Positions 18,029 through 26,872 of a stretch of 64,000 nt of DNA are shown one piece after another (the stretch's first letter is position 1; every line of letters starts with the position of its first letter). Below the pieces are notes generated by a model. It had not been told where the DNA came from. It worked only from the letters and a program-made list of their open reading frames with translations, and searched no databases. Source of the stretch: Hymenobacter sedentarius (GTDB lineage Bacteria > Bacteroidota > Bacteroidia > Cytophagales > Hymenobacteraceae); the NCBI RefSeq assembly GCF_001507645.1, contig NZ_CP013909.1, forward strand, positions 62,001 to 126,000, written 5' to 3'. The position numbers and the translations under genes are program-made.

Positions 18029-18556
18029 ATGCCTAAAAAATCTACCCTATTTCTACTCCTTCTCTTACTGATAGCTACCCGGTCGGGATGGGCTCAGTCT
18101 TCTGCTGATGTGATGACCGAACACCCGAGCAAAGACCAATACAAGCTTTCCCGCGCGGGTTTTGAGGATGCCTACGCTTTCAACGACACGGCGCGCGCCA
18201 TTATCCGCCTGTATTACGCTAAGTGGAAAACCGGCCGCAGCATCATGCGCTTTGCTGCCATTCCGGTGCCGGTGATAACAGCTGTCGGGCGGCACTACGA
18301 GCCCAACCCGGCTACTTACGGCGCCTCCCCTAACTACAATGCCTATTACTACGACTCCTGGGTAGCTCCCATGGCATATAGCCTGCTGGGCGTGTCGGCA
18401 TTCGGCGTAATCCGCGCCGTTAATAACGGGCGGGACCAACTGTATCAGGTTATCCGTCAATACCATGCCACGCGGCGGCTGCCGGCAGCGGTACGTCCGG
18501 CTGCCCTGATACCATACCTGGTGCAAGTGCAGCAGGAGGGCGTACTGCCCCACTAA
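18029..18556 (+). CDS. Secreted protein of unknown function
   Basis: 175 residues. It has a Sec signal peptide (KKSTLFLLLLLLIATRSGWA, cleavage after AQ near 23). The mature protein has ITAVGRHYEPNPATYG, a Tyr/Asn-rich stretch, a second hydrophobic segment around WVAPMAYSLLGVSAFGVIRAV (about 111-131) that may be a membrane helix, and a basic amphipathic tail. I do not recognise a family. It lies 12 nt upstream of the next gene, so the two are probably co-transcribed. Confidence 0.65.
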   Translation: MPKKSTLFLLLLLLIATRSGWAQSSADVMTEHPSKDQYKLSRAGFEDAYAFNDTARAIIRLYYAKWKTGRSIMRFAAIPVPVITAVGRHYEPNPATYGASPNYNAYYYDSWVAPMAYSLLGVSAFGVIRAVNNGRDQLYQVIRQYHATRRLPAAVRPAALIPYLVQVQQEGVLPH

Positions 18557-18568
18557 TCTTAATTTCTA

Positions 18569-19093
18569 ATGAGTTTGATTCCATCTGAAACGTTGAGCCG
18601 CTTTGTGCAGCTTTTTACTCTGAATGACGCCGATGCTACCCAGCGAGTGAGCGAGCGGCTGGCGTTGGCTATCCAGGACCCAGCTGCTTACCAGGAGCAG
18701 TTTGCCGAGGAACTAGAGGAGCGCGGCATTGTGGCCCCGCTGCCGGCGCAGGAGCTGCGCGATATTGCTCTCATCGACGCGCTACTCGGCGAAGAACTAG
18801 CCTGGGAAAGCGACTGGAACGAAACCTCCGCAGAAATTGCCGATGGCATTAACGAGATACTAACGCGGCAAAAGACAACCCGGGCCCTGCTGCCGGCCGC
18901 CCTGCTCAAGCGCGGCCAGCCCGGCCCCGAGCAGCTCGATGCCGTGCAGGATGCTTTGGAATCACTGGGCCTTGCGCTGGTGCTGTTCTCGCTCGATAGC
19001 GACTCTTTTCCGCTGGGAGTGGTAGCCGACGCCCAAGCCGAAACAGCACGGCGCTTGGCCGCCGACCTAGGCTTCCAGCTGACGGTGTATTAG
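18569..19093 (+). CDS. Cytosolic protein of unknown function (possibly DUF6630-like)
   Basis: 174 residues, acidic and mostly helical, with no signal or membrane segment. It contains FAEELEERGIVAPLPAQELR, a region LLGEELAWESDWNETSAEI, and a C-terminal half GLALVLFSLDSDSFPLGVV resembling small uncharacterised families in which a deoxy/immunity-like fold is guessed. I am not sure of the family. It starts 12 nt after the secreted protein gene. Confidence 0.6.
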   Translation: MSLIPSETLSRFVQLFTLNDADATQRVSERLALAIQDPAAYQEQFAEELEERGIVAPLPAQELRDIALIDALLGEELAWESDWNETSAEIADGINEILTRQKTTRALLPAALLKRGQPGPEQLDAVQDALESLGLALVLFSLDSDSFPLGVVADAQAETARRLAADLGFQLTVY

Positions 19094-19205
19094 CAGAAAG
19101 GCGTTTTGTAGCCCAAGTAGCGCGCCTAGGTAAGCTGAACTATCAGCCAAAACAGGGGCAGGTTGTAGCTTACGAACCGAAACCCACCTCTGCTTGAGCC
19201 GCCCT

Positions 19206-21668
19206 ATGCCTACCCTGAAAACCCTTGCCGCCGCCTTAGTGCTGCTGGCCACCCTTCCGGCCACGGCCCAAACCCGACAGGAATACCTACTGGATACCAA
19301 CTGGAAATTCACGAAGGGCGAGGTAGCCGATGCCGCCGCTCCAGCTTTTCAGGATGCGAAATGGCAAACCGTGACCGTGCCGCACGATTGGGCTATTTAC
19401 GGGCCTTTTGATGGCAAGAACGACCTGCAGGCCGTTAAAATTGAGCAGAACAACGAGCAGGCGGCGACGCTCAAAGCGGGGCGTACGGGCGGGCTGCCCT
19501 TCATCGGCACGGGCTGGTACCGGCGGCCGCTGGCGGTGCCGCAGTTTGGGCCCGGCCGGCGGGCCGTGCTGCTCTTTGACGGGGCGATGAGCAACGCGCA
19601 CGTCTTTGTGAACGGCAAGGAGGTGGGCTACTGGCCGTACGGCTACAACTCGTTTTCCTTTGACATTACCTCCTACCTGCGGGCCGACGGCAACAACACG
19701 CTGGCCGTGCGCCTGCAAAACCAGCCGGAATCGTCGCGCTGGTACCCCGGCGCGGGGCTATACCGCAACGTGCATTTGATTGTGACCGACGACGTGCACA
19801 TTCCGGTGTGGGGCACCTACCTGACCACGCCCGAAATCACCGCTAGCAGCGCCCAGGTAAAGCTCAAAACCAAGATTGAAACCCCAAGTGGGGCATTCCA
19901 ACCGCTGCGGCTGCAAACCGAAATCCGGGATGCGGCCGGCCAGGTGGTGGCCACCACCACCACGGCGCTGGTAACCACTAACGCGTTGGAATTCGAGCAA
20001 AACCTGACGGTGCCCAACCCAAAGCTGTGGTCGCCGGAAACGCCGGTGCTGTACACGGCCGCCTCGAAGCTGTATGCCGGCGAGGTGCTGAAAGACGAGT
20101 ATAGCACCCGGTTCGGCATTCGCTCGTTCAAGTTTGAGGCGGGCAAAGGGTTTTCGCTGAATGGCAAGGCCCGCAAGTTTCGGGGCGTGTGCAACCACCA
20201 CGATTTGGGCCCGCTGGGCACCGCCGTGAACGTGGCCGCCCTGCGCCGCCAGCTGGCCTTGCTCAAGGAAATGGGCGCCGATGCCATCCGCACCTCGCAC
20301 AACATGCCGGCGCCCGAGCTGGTGAGCCTGGCCGACGAAATGGGCTTTATGCTGATGGTAGAGGCCTTTGATGAGTGGAAAGCGCCAAAAGTGAAGAACG
20401 GCTACAGCCAATACTTCGACGAGTGGGCTGAAAAAGACCTGGTGAACATGGTGCACCGCGACCGCAACCACCCCTCGGTCATCATGTGGAGCATTGGTAA
20501 CGAGGTGCCCGACCAAAGCAGCCCCAACGGTAGCCAGATTGCCAAGCGCCTGCAGGACATCGTGCACCGCGAGGACCCCACGCGCCTCGTGGCCGCGGGC
20601 ATGGACCGCTTCGACGACGACTTCAAAAACAACTTTGCGCAGGTGCTCGACATCCCCGGCTTCAACTACAAGCCGCACCGCTACCCGGAAGCGCTGGGCC
20701 AGCTGCCGCAGGGCTTCCTGCTGGGTTCCGAAACCGCCTCCACAGTCAGCAGCCGCGGGGTGTACAAGTTTCCGGTGGTGAAGGCCAAGGAGAAGAAGTA
20801 TCCCGACAACCAGTCGTCGTCGTACGACCTGGAATCCTGCAACTGGTCGCAAATTCCCGACGAGGAATTTGTGGCGCAGGACGACCAGCCCAAAGTGCTG
20901 GGTGAGTTTGTGTGGACCGGCTTCGACTACCTGGGCGAGCCCACGCCCTACGACGAAAAGTGGCCCTCCCACAGCTCCTACTTCGGCATCATTGACCTGG
21001 CCGGCCTGCCCAAGGACCGCTACTACCTCTACCGCGCCCGCTGGAATACAACTCAACCTACGCTGCACCTGCTCCCGCACTGGACCTGGCCCGGCCGCGA
21101 AGGCCAGCCTACGCCGGTGTTCTGCTACACCAGCTACCCGTCGGCTGAGCTGTTTGTGAACGGCAAAAGCCAGGGGCGCCAGACCAAGCTGGCCTCCGAC
21201 CGGCCCGAAACGCGCTACCGCCTGATGTGGGAAGACGTGAAGTATGCCCCCGGCACGCTCAAGGTAGTGGCCTACGATGCCCAGGGCAACGCCGTGGCCA
21301 CCGAGCAGGTGAAGACTGCCGGCAAGCCCCACCACATCCGCCTGGTGGCCGACCGCCCAGCCCTGACCGCCGACGGCCGGGACCTGGCCTTCGTGACGGC
21401 CCGCGTGGAAGACGCGCAAGGCAACCTCTGCCCCGATGCCGCCCATGAACTGCACTTTGCCGTGACGGGCGCGGGCAGCTTCCACGCCGTAGCCAACGGC
21501 GACCCGACGAGCCTGGAGTCATTCCAGCAGCCCCAGATGCGGGCTTTCCATGGCCAACTGGTGGCCGTAGTGGAGGCTGGCAAAACCGCCGGTGCCCTGC
21601 GGCTGCAGGCCACGGCCACCGGCCTGCAACCCGGCACCGTGGAGCTGAAAACGAGCAGCCCCAAATAA
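19206..21668 (+). CDS. Glycoside hydrolase family 2 beta-galactosidase, secreted
   Basis: 820 residues from ATG 19206 with a signal peptide (LKTLAAALVLLATLPATAQ). Domain order: sugar-binding jelly roll (WKFTKGEV to about 190, with GTGWYRRPL), an Ig-like domain, the GH2 TIM barrel from about 295 (KARKFRGVCNHHDLGPLGTA, IRTSHNMPAPEL), then a DUF4982-type domain (FCYTSYPSAELFVNGKSQG) and a C-terminal Ig-like domain. The acid/base is Glu433 in SIGNEVPDQ and the nucleophile Glu567 in LGEFVWTGFDYLGE. Its product galactose could feed the De Ley-Doudoroff cluster at 52-59 kb (inference). It may act in the periplasm or outside the cell. Confidence 0.92.
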   Translation: MPTLKTLAAALVLLATLPATAQTRQEYLLDTNWKFTKGEVADAAAPAFQDAKWQTVTVPHDWAIYGPFDGKNDLQAVKIEQNNEQAATLKAGRTGGLPFIGTGWYRRPLAVPQFGPGRRAVLLFDGAMSNAHVFVNGKEVGYWPYGYNSFSFDITSYLRADGNNTLAVRLQNQPESSRWYPGAGLYRNVHLIVTDDVHIPVWGTYLTTPEITASSAQVKLKTKIETPSGAFQPLRLQTEIRDAAGQVVATTTTALVTTNALEFEQNLTVPNPKLWSPETPVLYTAASKLYAGEVLKDEYSTRFGIRSFKFEAGKGFSLNGKARKFRGVCNHHDLGPLGTAVNVAALRRQLALLKEMGADAIRTSHNMPAPELVSLADEMGFMLMVEAFDEWKAPKVKNGYSQYFDEWAEKDLVNMVHRDRNHPSVIMWSIGNEVPDQSSPNGSQIAKRLQDIVHREDPTRLVAAGMDRFDDDFKNNFAQVLDIPGFNYKPHRYPEALGQLPQGFLLGSETASTVSSRGVYKFPVVKAKEKKYPDNQSSSYDLESCNWSQIPDEEFVAQDDQPKVLGEFVWTGFDYLGEPTPYDEKWPSHSSYFGIIDLAGLPKDRYYLYRARWNTTQPTLHLLPHWTWPGREGQPTPVFCYTSYPSAELFVNGKSQGRQTKLASDRPETRYRLMWEDVKYAPGTLKVVAYDAQGNAVATEQVKTAGKPHHIRLVADRPALTADGRDLAFVTARVEDAQGNLCPDAAHELHFAVTGAGSFHAVANGDPTSLESFQQPQMRAFHGQLVAVVEAGKTAGALRLQATATGLQPGTVELKTSSPK

Positions 21669-21676
21669 GCAGGCGG

Positions 21677-22498
21677 CTACCCGCGCTGCCGCACGGCCTC
21701 GAAGGTGAGCACGGCGGTGGCCACGCTCACGTTGAGCGAGTCGATGCGGCCGCGCATGGGCACGATGATGGTTTCGTCGCAGGCCGCGCGCAGCTGGGGC
21801 GTGAGCCCATCGGCTTCGGTGCCCATCACCAGGGCCGTGGGGCCGCGGAAGTCGCACTTGGTGTACGGATGGGCTTCGGGGGCCAGGGCCGCGGCGTAGC
21901 TGCGGATGCCTTTCTCTTGCAAAAACGTCAGGATATCAGCTACCGGCGCGGCCACCGTGGGCACCGTAAACACGCAGCCGATGCTGGCCCGGATAACGTT
22001 GGGGTTGAATAAATCGGTGCGCGGGTCGCCGATGAGCACAGCGTCGACGGGGGCGGCATCGGCCGTGCGGAGTACTGCGCCGAGATTGCCGGGCTTCTCC
22101 ACGGCTTCGAGCACGATGACGAGGGGGTTGGGCGGCAGGCGCAGGTCGGCCAGGGTGCGGGCGGGGGTGCGCAGCACGGCGAGCAGGCCATCGGAGCCTT
22201 CGCGGTAGGCTACTTTTTCGAACACCGGGCGCGTGACTTCGAACCACTCAGGGGCCGCGGCGCTATCGGCAAATAGGCTTTGCAGGGCGGCCAGGCCGGT
22301 GTCGCCGGCCAGCTCGGGGCAGGTGTACACGGTGGCCACGGACACGCCGGCTTCCACGGCAATGGTGAGCTCGCGCAGGCCCTCTACCAGGGTGAGGCCC
22401 AGCGCGCGGCGCTCCGCCGATTTTTGCTGAAGGCGCAGCAGCTGTTTGATGCGCGGGTTTTGGGGGCTACTGAGGCGGTCGGAGGGGGCAAGCGGCAT
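21677..22498 (-). CDS. TrmH/SpoU-family RNA 2'-O-methyltransferase
   Basis: SAM-dependent RNA ribose methyltransferase of 273 residues. The N-terminal substrate-binding domain is about 1-105 (RIKQLLRLQQKSAERRALG, LVEGLRELTIAVEAGV). The SpoU knot domain follows with motif 1 VIVLEAVEKPGNLGAVLRTADA, motif 2 ALVMGTEADGLT and motif 3 IIVPMRGRIDSLNVSVATAVL. Whether rRNA or tRNA is the target cannot be told. It is convergent with the GH2 gene, with only 8 nt between stops. Confidence 0.93.
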   Translation of the reverse strand: MPLAPSDRLSSPQNPRIKQLLRLQQKSAERRALGLTLVEGLRELTIAVEAGVSVATVYTCPELAGDTGLAALQSLFADSAAAPEWFEVTRPVFEKVAYREGSDGLLAVLRTPARTLADLRLPPNPLVIVLEAVEKPGNLGAVLRTADAAPVDAVLIGDPRTDLFNPNVIRASIGCVFTVPTVAAPVADILTFLQEKGIRSYAAALAPEAHPYTKCDFRGPTALVMGTEADGLTPQLRAACDETIIVPMRGRIDSLNVSVATAVLTFEAVRQRG

Positions 22499-22580
22499 GG
22501 CCGCGAAGATACGGGCCCGGCGGCGCGGCCCAACCCTGGCCTAGGCGCCAGCGTAGGGCGGCCCATTACCTTCGCAACCA

Positions 22581-24071
22581 ATGAAATCAAAAATTGACCG
22601 CAACATCGTCATCGGCTTTGCCCTGGCCATCGGCATTCTGCTGCTCACGGCGGCGGCCTCGTTCTGGAGCATCCGGGGCCTGAGCGTGCAAACGGCCCGC
22701 GTAGAGCATGCCTACCAGGTACTGCAGGAGGCCGAAACCATCACGGCTGTGCTGAAAGATGCCCAGGCCGGCACCCGCGGCTACCTGCTCACCGGCGACA
22801 CCATGTACCTGCGGCCCTACAGCATTGCCACCGGCCAGCTGCCGGCCAGCCTTGAGCGCATCCAGGCCCTCACGGTGGACAACCCCGCCCAACGCGCGCG
22901 CCTCGATTCGCTGCGAATCCTAGTAGAACAGGAGTTCCGGATTCTGCGACCTCTCACGGAAATCAAAAAATCCATGAGCCGGGCGGCAATGCAAACCCTA
23001 CTCGACACCGACCGCCAAACCCTGCGCCAGGTGCGCATCCTCTACGCCCGCATCAAAGACAGCGAGCTGGCGCTGCTGGCCCAACGCAGCGCGTTGCAGG
23101 ATGTATTCGAGAAAGCCACGCCCATTGTGGTGCTGGTGTCGGCGGTGCTGGCCATCCTGATTGTGGTGTGGCTGGTGATAAAAATCGCGAAGGAGCTGGC
23201 CGACAACCGCCGCCTGCAGGGCGAGCTGGCCGATATCAACGCGGAAATCAGCCGACGCATCGCCCAAATCAGGGCGCTGGCCGAGCAAGTGGTGCAGGGC
23301 GACTACACGGTAAAAATCACCGACACGGCCGAGGATAACCTCGGCGGCTTGGCTACGTCCCTGAACCGCATGACCCAGACGCTGGACGCCAGCTTCAGTG
23401 CCCTGGAAAAACGCAACCAGGAGCTGGATCAATTCGCCTACGTGGCCTCGCACGACTTGAAGGCACCCCTGCGCGGCGTCACCACCATCGTAAAATGGAT
23501 TGAAGACGAGCTGGCGGCCGAGCTCTCGCCCCAGCTGCGCACCTACCTCGACCAGATGAAGGGCCGGCTGGCGCGCCTGGAAGACCTGATAAACGGCCTG
23601 CTGGCGTATGCGCGGGTGGGCCGCACCGCCCAGACCACCGCCACCGTGAACGTAGCTCAACTGCTGGGCGAAGTAGCCGAACTGGTGGTACCGCCGGACT
23701 TTACCCTGCGTGTAGCCCCCGAGATGCCGAGCTTCATGACCGACCGGCTGGGCCTGCAGCAGGTGTTTACCAACCTGCTCAGCAATGCCGTGAAGTACCA
23801 CCAGCGCGGAGCCGGCCACCTGGAAGTGACGTGCCGCGAGGCCGGTCCGTTTTACGAATTCCGGGTGCAGGACGACGGACCCGGCATTGCGCCGGAGTAC
23901 CACCAAAAGATTTTTCTCCTATTTCAAACCCTGCGCGACCGGCATACGGCCGAAAGCACGGGCATTGGCTTAAGCATTGTGCAAAAGATTATTAACGAGC
24001 ACCACGGCAGCATTCGCGTCGAATCGGTTCCGGGCCAGGGGGCTGGCTTTATCTTTACCTGGCCAAAGTAA
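22581..24071 (+). CDS. CHASE3-domain sensor histidine kinase
   Basis: Inner-membrane sensor of 496 residues. TM1 is about 8-30. A periplasmic CHASE3 domain follows (LKDAQAGTRGYLLTGDTMYLRPY at about 58-80). TM2 is about 180-202 (IVVLVSAVLAILIVVWLVI), then a coiled coil with a HAMP-like segment and the HisKA box with His291 (ASHDLKAPLRG). The HATPase has LLSNAVKYHQ, DDGPGIAPEYHQKIF and STGIGLSIVQKII. It is followed by a stand-alone receiver gene (24171), a plausible partner. TACCTTCG at 22567-22574, one base off the -7 consensus, ends 6 nt before the ATG, so the mRNA may be leaderless. Confidence 0.93.
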   Translation: MKSKIDRNIVIGFALAIGILLLTAAASFWSIRGLSVQTARVEHAYQVLQEAETITAVLKDAQAGTRGYLLTGDTMYLRPYSIATGQLPASLERIQALTVDNPAQRARLDSLRILVEQEFRILRPLTEIKKSMSRAAMQTLLDTDRQTLRQVRILYARIKDSELALLAQRSALQDVFEKATPIVVLVSAVLAILIVVWLVIKIAKELADNRRLQGELADINAEISRRIAQIRALAEQVVQGDYTVKITDTAEDNLGGLATSLNRMTQTLDASFSALEKRNQELDQFAYVASHDLKAPLRGVTTIVKWIEDELAAELSPQLRTYLDQMKGRLARLEDLINGLLAYARVGRTAQTTATVNVAQLLGEVAELVVPPDFTLRVAPEMPSFMTDRLGLQQVFTNLLSNAVKYHQRGAGHLEVTCREAGPFYEFRVQDDGPGIAPEYHQKIFLLFQTLRDRHTAESTGIGLSIVQKIINEHHGSIRVESVPGQGAGFIFTWPK

Positions 24072-24170
24072 ACCTGCCCCGCGGGAACCCATCGAAGGCA
24101 TTCCGGACTTATTACCACTCACGGCTTTTCCGGCTAGCTGTGGGTAAACTCCCCTATTTTTCTGTATTGC

Positions 24171-24581
24171 ATGCGTTCGGTTTTACTTGTCGAAGACGAT
24201 ATTTTTGATACGATGACGGCGGAGAAATCCTTCGCCAAGTTCAACGTGCCCCACCAGCTGCACACGGCCTTCAACGGCGAGGAAGCGCTGGACCTGCTGC
24301 TGGGCCGCAACGGCGCCGAGCCCCTGCGCCCCCTCCCCGAAGTCATTTTGCTGGACCTGAACATGCCCCGCATGAACGGCATTGAGTTCCTCACCGAGCT
24401 GCGCGCCAACCCCGAGTTTCAGCACATTCCGGTGTTCATCACCACCACTTCCAGCATGGACGTGGACCGGCTCAACGCCGAAAACCTGGGCGTGAGCGGC
24501 TACATCCTCAAGCCCCTGGACTTTGAAACCAGCACCGACCTGGCCGACAGCCTGAGTTTGCTGGAAAAGTTGCTGAATTAA
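24171..24581 (+). CDS. Single-domain response regulator (Rcp1-like)
   Basis: 136-residue receiver with no output domain. The acidic pair is Glu8/Asp9-Asp10 (LLVEDD), the phosphoacceptor Asp62 in ILLDLNMPRMNG, the switch Thr near 91-93 (ITTTSS) and the conserved Lys114 in YILKP. The insertion around LLGRNGAEPLRPLPE and the length are typical of Rcp1-type receivers that pair with CHASE3 or phytochrome-like kinases. It starts 99 nt after the kinase gene. It probably acts by protein contact or as a relay. Confidence 0.93.
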   Translation: MRSVLLVEDDIFDTMTAEKSFAKFNVPHQLHTAFNGEEALDLLLGRNGAEPLRPLPEVILLDLNMPRMNGIEFLTELRANPEFQHIPVFITTTSSMDVDRLNAENLGVSGYILKPLDFETSTDLADSLSLLEKLLN

Positions 24582-24918
24582 CTTTTGCCGCTTGCAGGGC
24601 CTTCCAGAAACCTCGCTTAGCACCGAGGAACTGCGACCTATGCAAATAGATACTAGACTTATAATGAAGCGCTTGGAGCGAAATTGAGCTAAAATGGCAG
24701 GCCCTTGCTATCGCCAAGAACGACACCTTTGGCCGGGGCCGACGGCTGGTTGTTTATTTGAACCTCACGCAGGAAGAACGGAATTCACACGCATTACCTT
24801 TCGTTTGCGTTTCGGCAAAAAAGCTGATGCTCTAGGGGAGCTTTGTGGTACTGGTCTGGCATATTTGTTGGGCGTTGGTACCTTGTTCAGCCCCACTGAC
24901 ATTCCTTCCGTTCTTCAT
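24582..24918. other. Gap between receiver gene and Gly/Tyr-rich protein gene
   Basis: 337 nt. An open frame from 24694 runs into the next gene but does not look like protein. No convincing -7 box or terminator was found; TACCTTTC near 24796 is one base off the -7 consensus. Confidence 0.4.
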
Positions 24919-25896
24919 ATGAGAATTCCTATCTTTTTTCCGGCACTGGCCTTGGTATTACTCGGAGGGCGCGCAGCCCAGGCCCAGGACGTGGGCCCGC
25001 GCCAACTGGGCGCGCCACCCACCATGCCACCGCCGGCCAGGCCCCGCACGGCGCCGGCTCCCCGCCAGCTGGATGCAGTGCCCGTGGCCCCGCCCGACAC
25101 CACGCGCCGCGCCACGGTAACCACGCCCCTGCCCGGCCCCATGTCGGCTCCCGCGCCGGTGTACGCCCCTACCCCACCCGGCCGGCTGCCGGGCAACAAT
25201 ACCCGGGCGGCCCGCTTCCAGGTAGGCCTGAAGAACGGCTTGGTGTACAACGCCTCGGATGTGGAGACGAAGACGCCGCTGTTTGGGCGCTCTTACCTGC
25301 TGCTGGATGGGCAGCGCAAGTTTGATTTGAACGAAGTCGGCTTTTACGAAGACGAAACGGGGCATTACGTGCGCACCACGTTGCCCGGCTCGTCGCGTGA
25401 GAGCACGCTGCGGCGCGACAAAACCGGCCGCATCAGCCTGTATTCCATCACCACGTCTCAGTACAGCTCCGGCCCCGGCGGGTTTGGCTACCCGGGCTAC
25501 GGGGGCTATGGCTACGGCGGGTACGGCATGGGGGGCATGGGATACCCCTACAACGGCTACCGCACCGTCAAAACCGAATACTTCTCCAAAGACAACGGCC
25601 CCATCCAAAGCCTGAGCACCCGCAACCTGATGCTCGCAACCAGCGACAACGCCGGCGCCCAGCAGCTGCTCATGGAGTCGCGCCGCTACCAGCAAATCAC
25701 CGTGGGCAGCTACGTGGTGGGCGGCGGCCTGCTGATAGCGGGCTTGCTGCAATCGCTGCAGCCCACTGACAACGGCCGGTCTATCTCGCCGATGGTGTAC
25801 GCGGCCATTCCGGTGCTCATCGTGCCCATTGTGCTTCAAAGCAAGCAAGCCAGCAACCAGCGCCAAGCCATTGCCCTGTACAACGCCGGGAAATAA
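24919..25896 (+). CDS. Secreted Pro- and Gly/Tyr-rich protein of unknown function
   Basis: 325 residues from ATG 24919, with a signal peptide (RIPIFFPALALVLLGGRAAQAQ). About 28-95 is a Pro/Ala-rich linker (APPTMPPPARPRTAPAPRQL). About 100-180 is a folded-looking segment (ARFQVGLKNGLVYNASDVET). About 190-215 is a Gly/Tyr repeat (YPGYGGYGYGGYGMGGMGYP). Two hydrophobic helices near the C-terminus (VGGGLLIAGLLQSL and SPMVYAAIPVLIVPIVL) suggest membrane insertion. The function is unknown. A family 1 repeat starts 16 nt after the stop. Confidence 0.7.
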   Translation: MRIPIFFPALALVLLGGRAAQAQDVGPRQLGAPPTMPPPARPRTAPAPRQLDAVPVAPPDTTRRATVTTPLPGPMSAPAPVYAPTPPGRLPGNNTRAARFQVGLKNGLVYNASDVETKTPLFGRSYLLLDGQRKFDLNEVGFYEDETGHYVRTTLPGSSRESTLRRDKTGRISLYSITTSQYSSGPGGFGYPGYGGYGYGGYGMGGMGYPYNGYRTVKTEYFSKDNGPIQSLSTRNLMLATSDNAGAQQLLMESRRYQQITVGSYVVGGGLLIAGLLQSLQPTDNGRSISPMVYAAIPVLIVPIVLQSKQASNQRQAIALYNAGK

Positions 25897-25911
25897 CGCT
25901 GGCGGCGCTTC

Positions 25912-26058
25912 GCTGAATGAGGAATGAGGAATGAGGAATGAGGAATGAGGAATGAGGAATGAGGAATGAGGAATGAGGAATGAGGAATGAGGAATGAGGA
26001 AGTTCGGGCACTTTAGCTCAATTCCAATTCTCCATTCCTCATTATTTTTAATTAAGCG
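25912..26058. repeat. Family 1 repeat with 12 tandem GAATGAG units
   Basis: Twelve exact copies of the heptamer GAATGAG fill 25915-25998. The array is followed by AAGTTCGGGC and then by a right part, CTCAATTCCAATTCTCCATT, with TTTTTAATTAAGCGAAGCG at the end. The same layout with five units is at 54180-54285. The right part pairs imperfectly with the heptamers. The element lies between the Gly/Tyr-rich protein gene and the endonuclease gene. Confidence 0.85.
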
Positions 26059-26102
26059 AAGCGTAAAGCAACCCCTGGGCTGGCTGCGTGCGTAGGTCTG
26101 GC

Positions 26103-26867
26103 ATGAAGCCTACTGCCGCGTCTCTTACTTCCGAAGCTCTTGCCGCTGATTTTGCCGCCCGCCAGGCCAAGGCCCTGCTGGTGCACGAGCGGCTGTGTGC
26201 CGAATACGGGGCGCCATTCCGCTTTTTCAGCACCAAAGACCCGCTGAGCGAACTGGTGAGTGCCCTGCTCTCGCACCGCACCAAAAACGCCGATTCGCAC
26301 CGGGCATACCAGGAACTACGGGCTACGTTTCCGGCCTGGGAGGACGTGCGAGATGCGCCGACCGAAGCCGTGCAGCACGCCATTCGGGCCTGCACCTGGC
26401 CCGAGCAGAAGGCCCCGCGCATTCAGGCCGTGCTGCGCGAAATCAGCGAGCGCTGCGGCACCGATGCCCCGTGCTCGCTGGATTTCCTCGCCGAAATGCC
26501 CATTCCCGAAGCGCGGGCCTGGCTGGAAAGCATCAGCGGCGTGGGGCCGAAAACCAGCGCCGCCACCCTCCTATTCAGCTCCCTGCGCATTCCGGCCATG
26601 CCCGTGGATAGCCACCACCACCGCGTGGCCCAGCGCCTGGCCCTCATTGGGCCGAAGGTGGGCGAAGGCCCGGCCCACAAGCTGCTCGAAGCCCTGCTGC
26701 CCCCGGGCTGGGATGCCCAGCAGGTGTACGACCACCACGAGGCGCTCATGTTTCACGGGCAGAAATGCTGCTACTTTAGTGCGCCCGCCTGCCACCGCTG
26801 CGTGGTGCTGGACCAGTGCCCCTTCGGGCAGGCCCGGCTGGCGGCATCCAGTTCTCCGGCGGCCTAA
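26103..26867 (+). CDS. Endonuclease III-family DNA glycosylase/AP lyase
   Basis: Base-excision repair enzyme of the HhH-GPD superfamily, 254 residues. The helix-hairpin-helix SISGVGPKTSAATLLF carries the catalytic Lys150, and MPVDSHHHRVAQRL carries Asp169. The [4Fe-4S] ligands Cys223, Cys230, Cys233 and Cys239 keep the C-x6-C-x2-C-x5-C spacing. The segment LLSHRTKNADSHRAY replaces the LLSAQATD of classical Nth, so this is a divergent subgroup and the substrate may differ. ATG 26103 is chosen because the family alignment begins after it. The DUF167 gene starts 5 nt after the stop. Confidence 0.9.
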   Translation: MKPTAASLTSEALAADFAARQAKALLVHERLCAEYGAPFRFFSTKDPLSELVSALLSHRTKNADSHRAYQELRATFPAWEDVRDAPTEAVQHAIRACTWPEQKAPRIQAVLREISERCGTDAPCSLDFLAEMPIPEARAWLESISGVGPKTSAATLLFSSLRIPAMPVDSHHHRVAQRLALIGPKVGEGPAHKLLEALLPPGWDAQQVYDHHEALMFHGQKCCYFSAPACHRCVVLDQCPFGQARLAASSSPAA

Positions 26868-26872
26868 ATTCC

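Noticed and set aside
25915..25998. Heptamer array considered as a CRISPR or origin iteron array
   Set aside because: The units are 7 nt and contiguous without spacers, and the same element recurs at 54180 next to metabolic genes with no replication or cas genes. A simple repeat within a dispersed element fits better.
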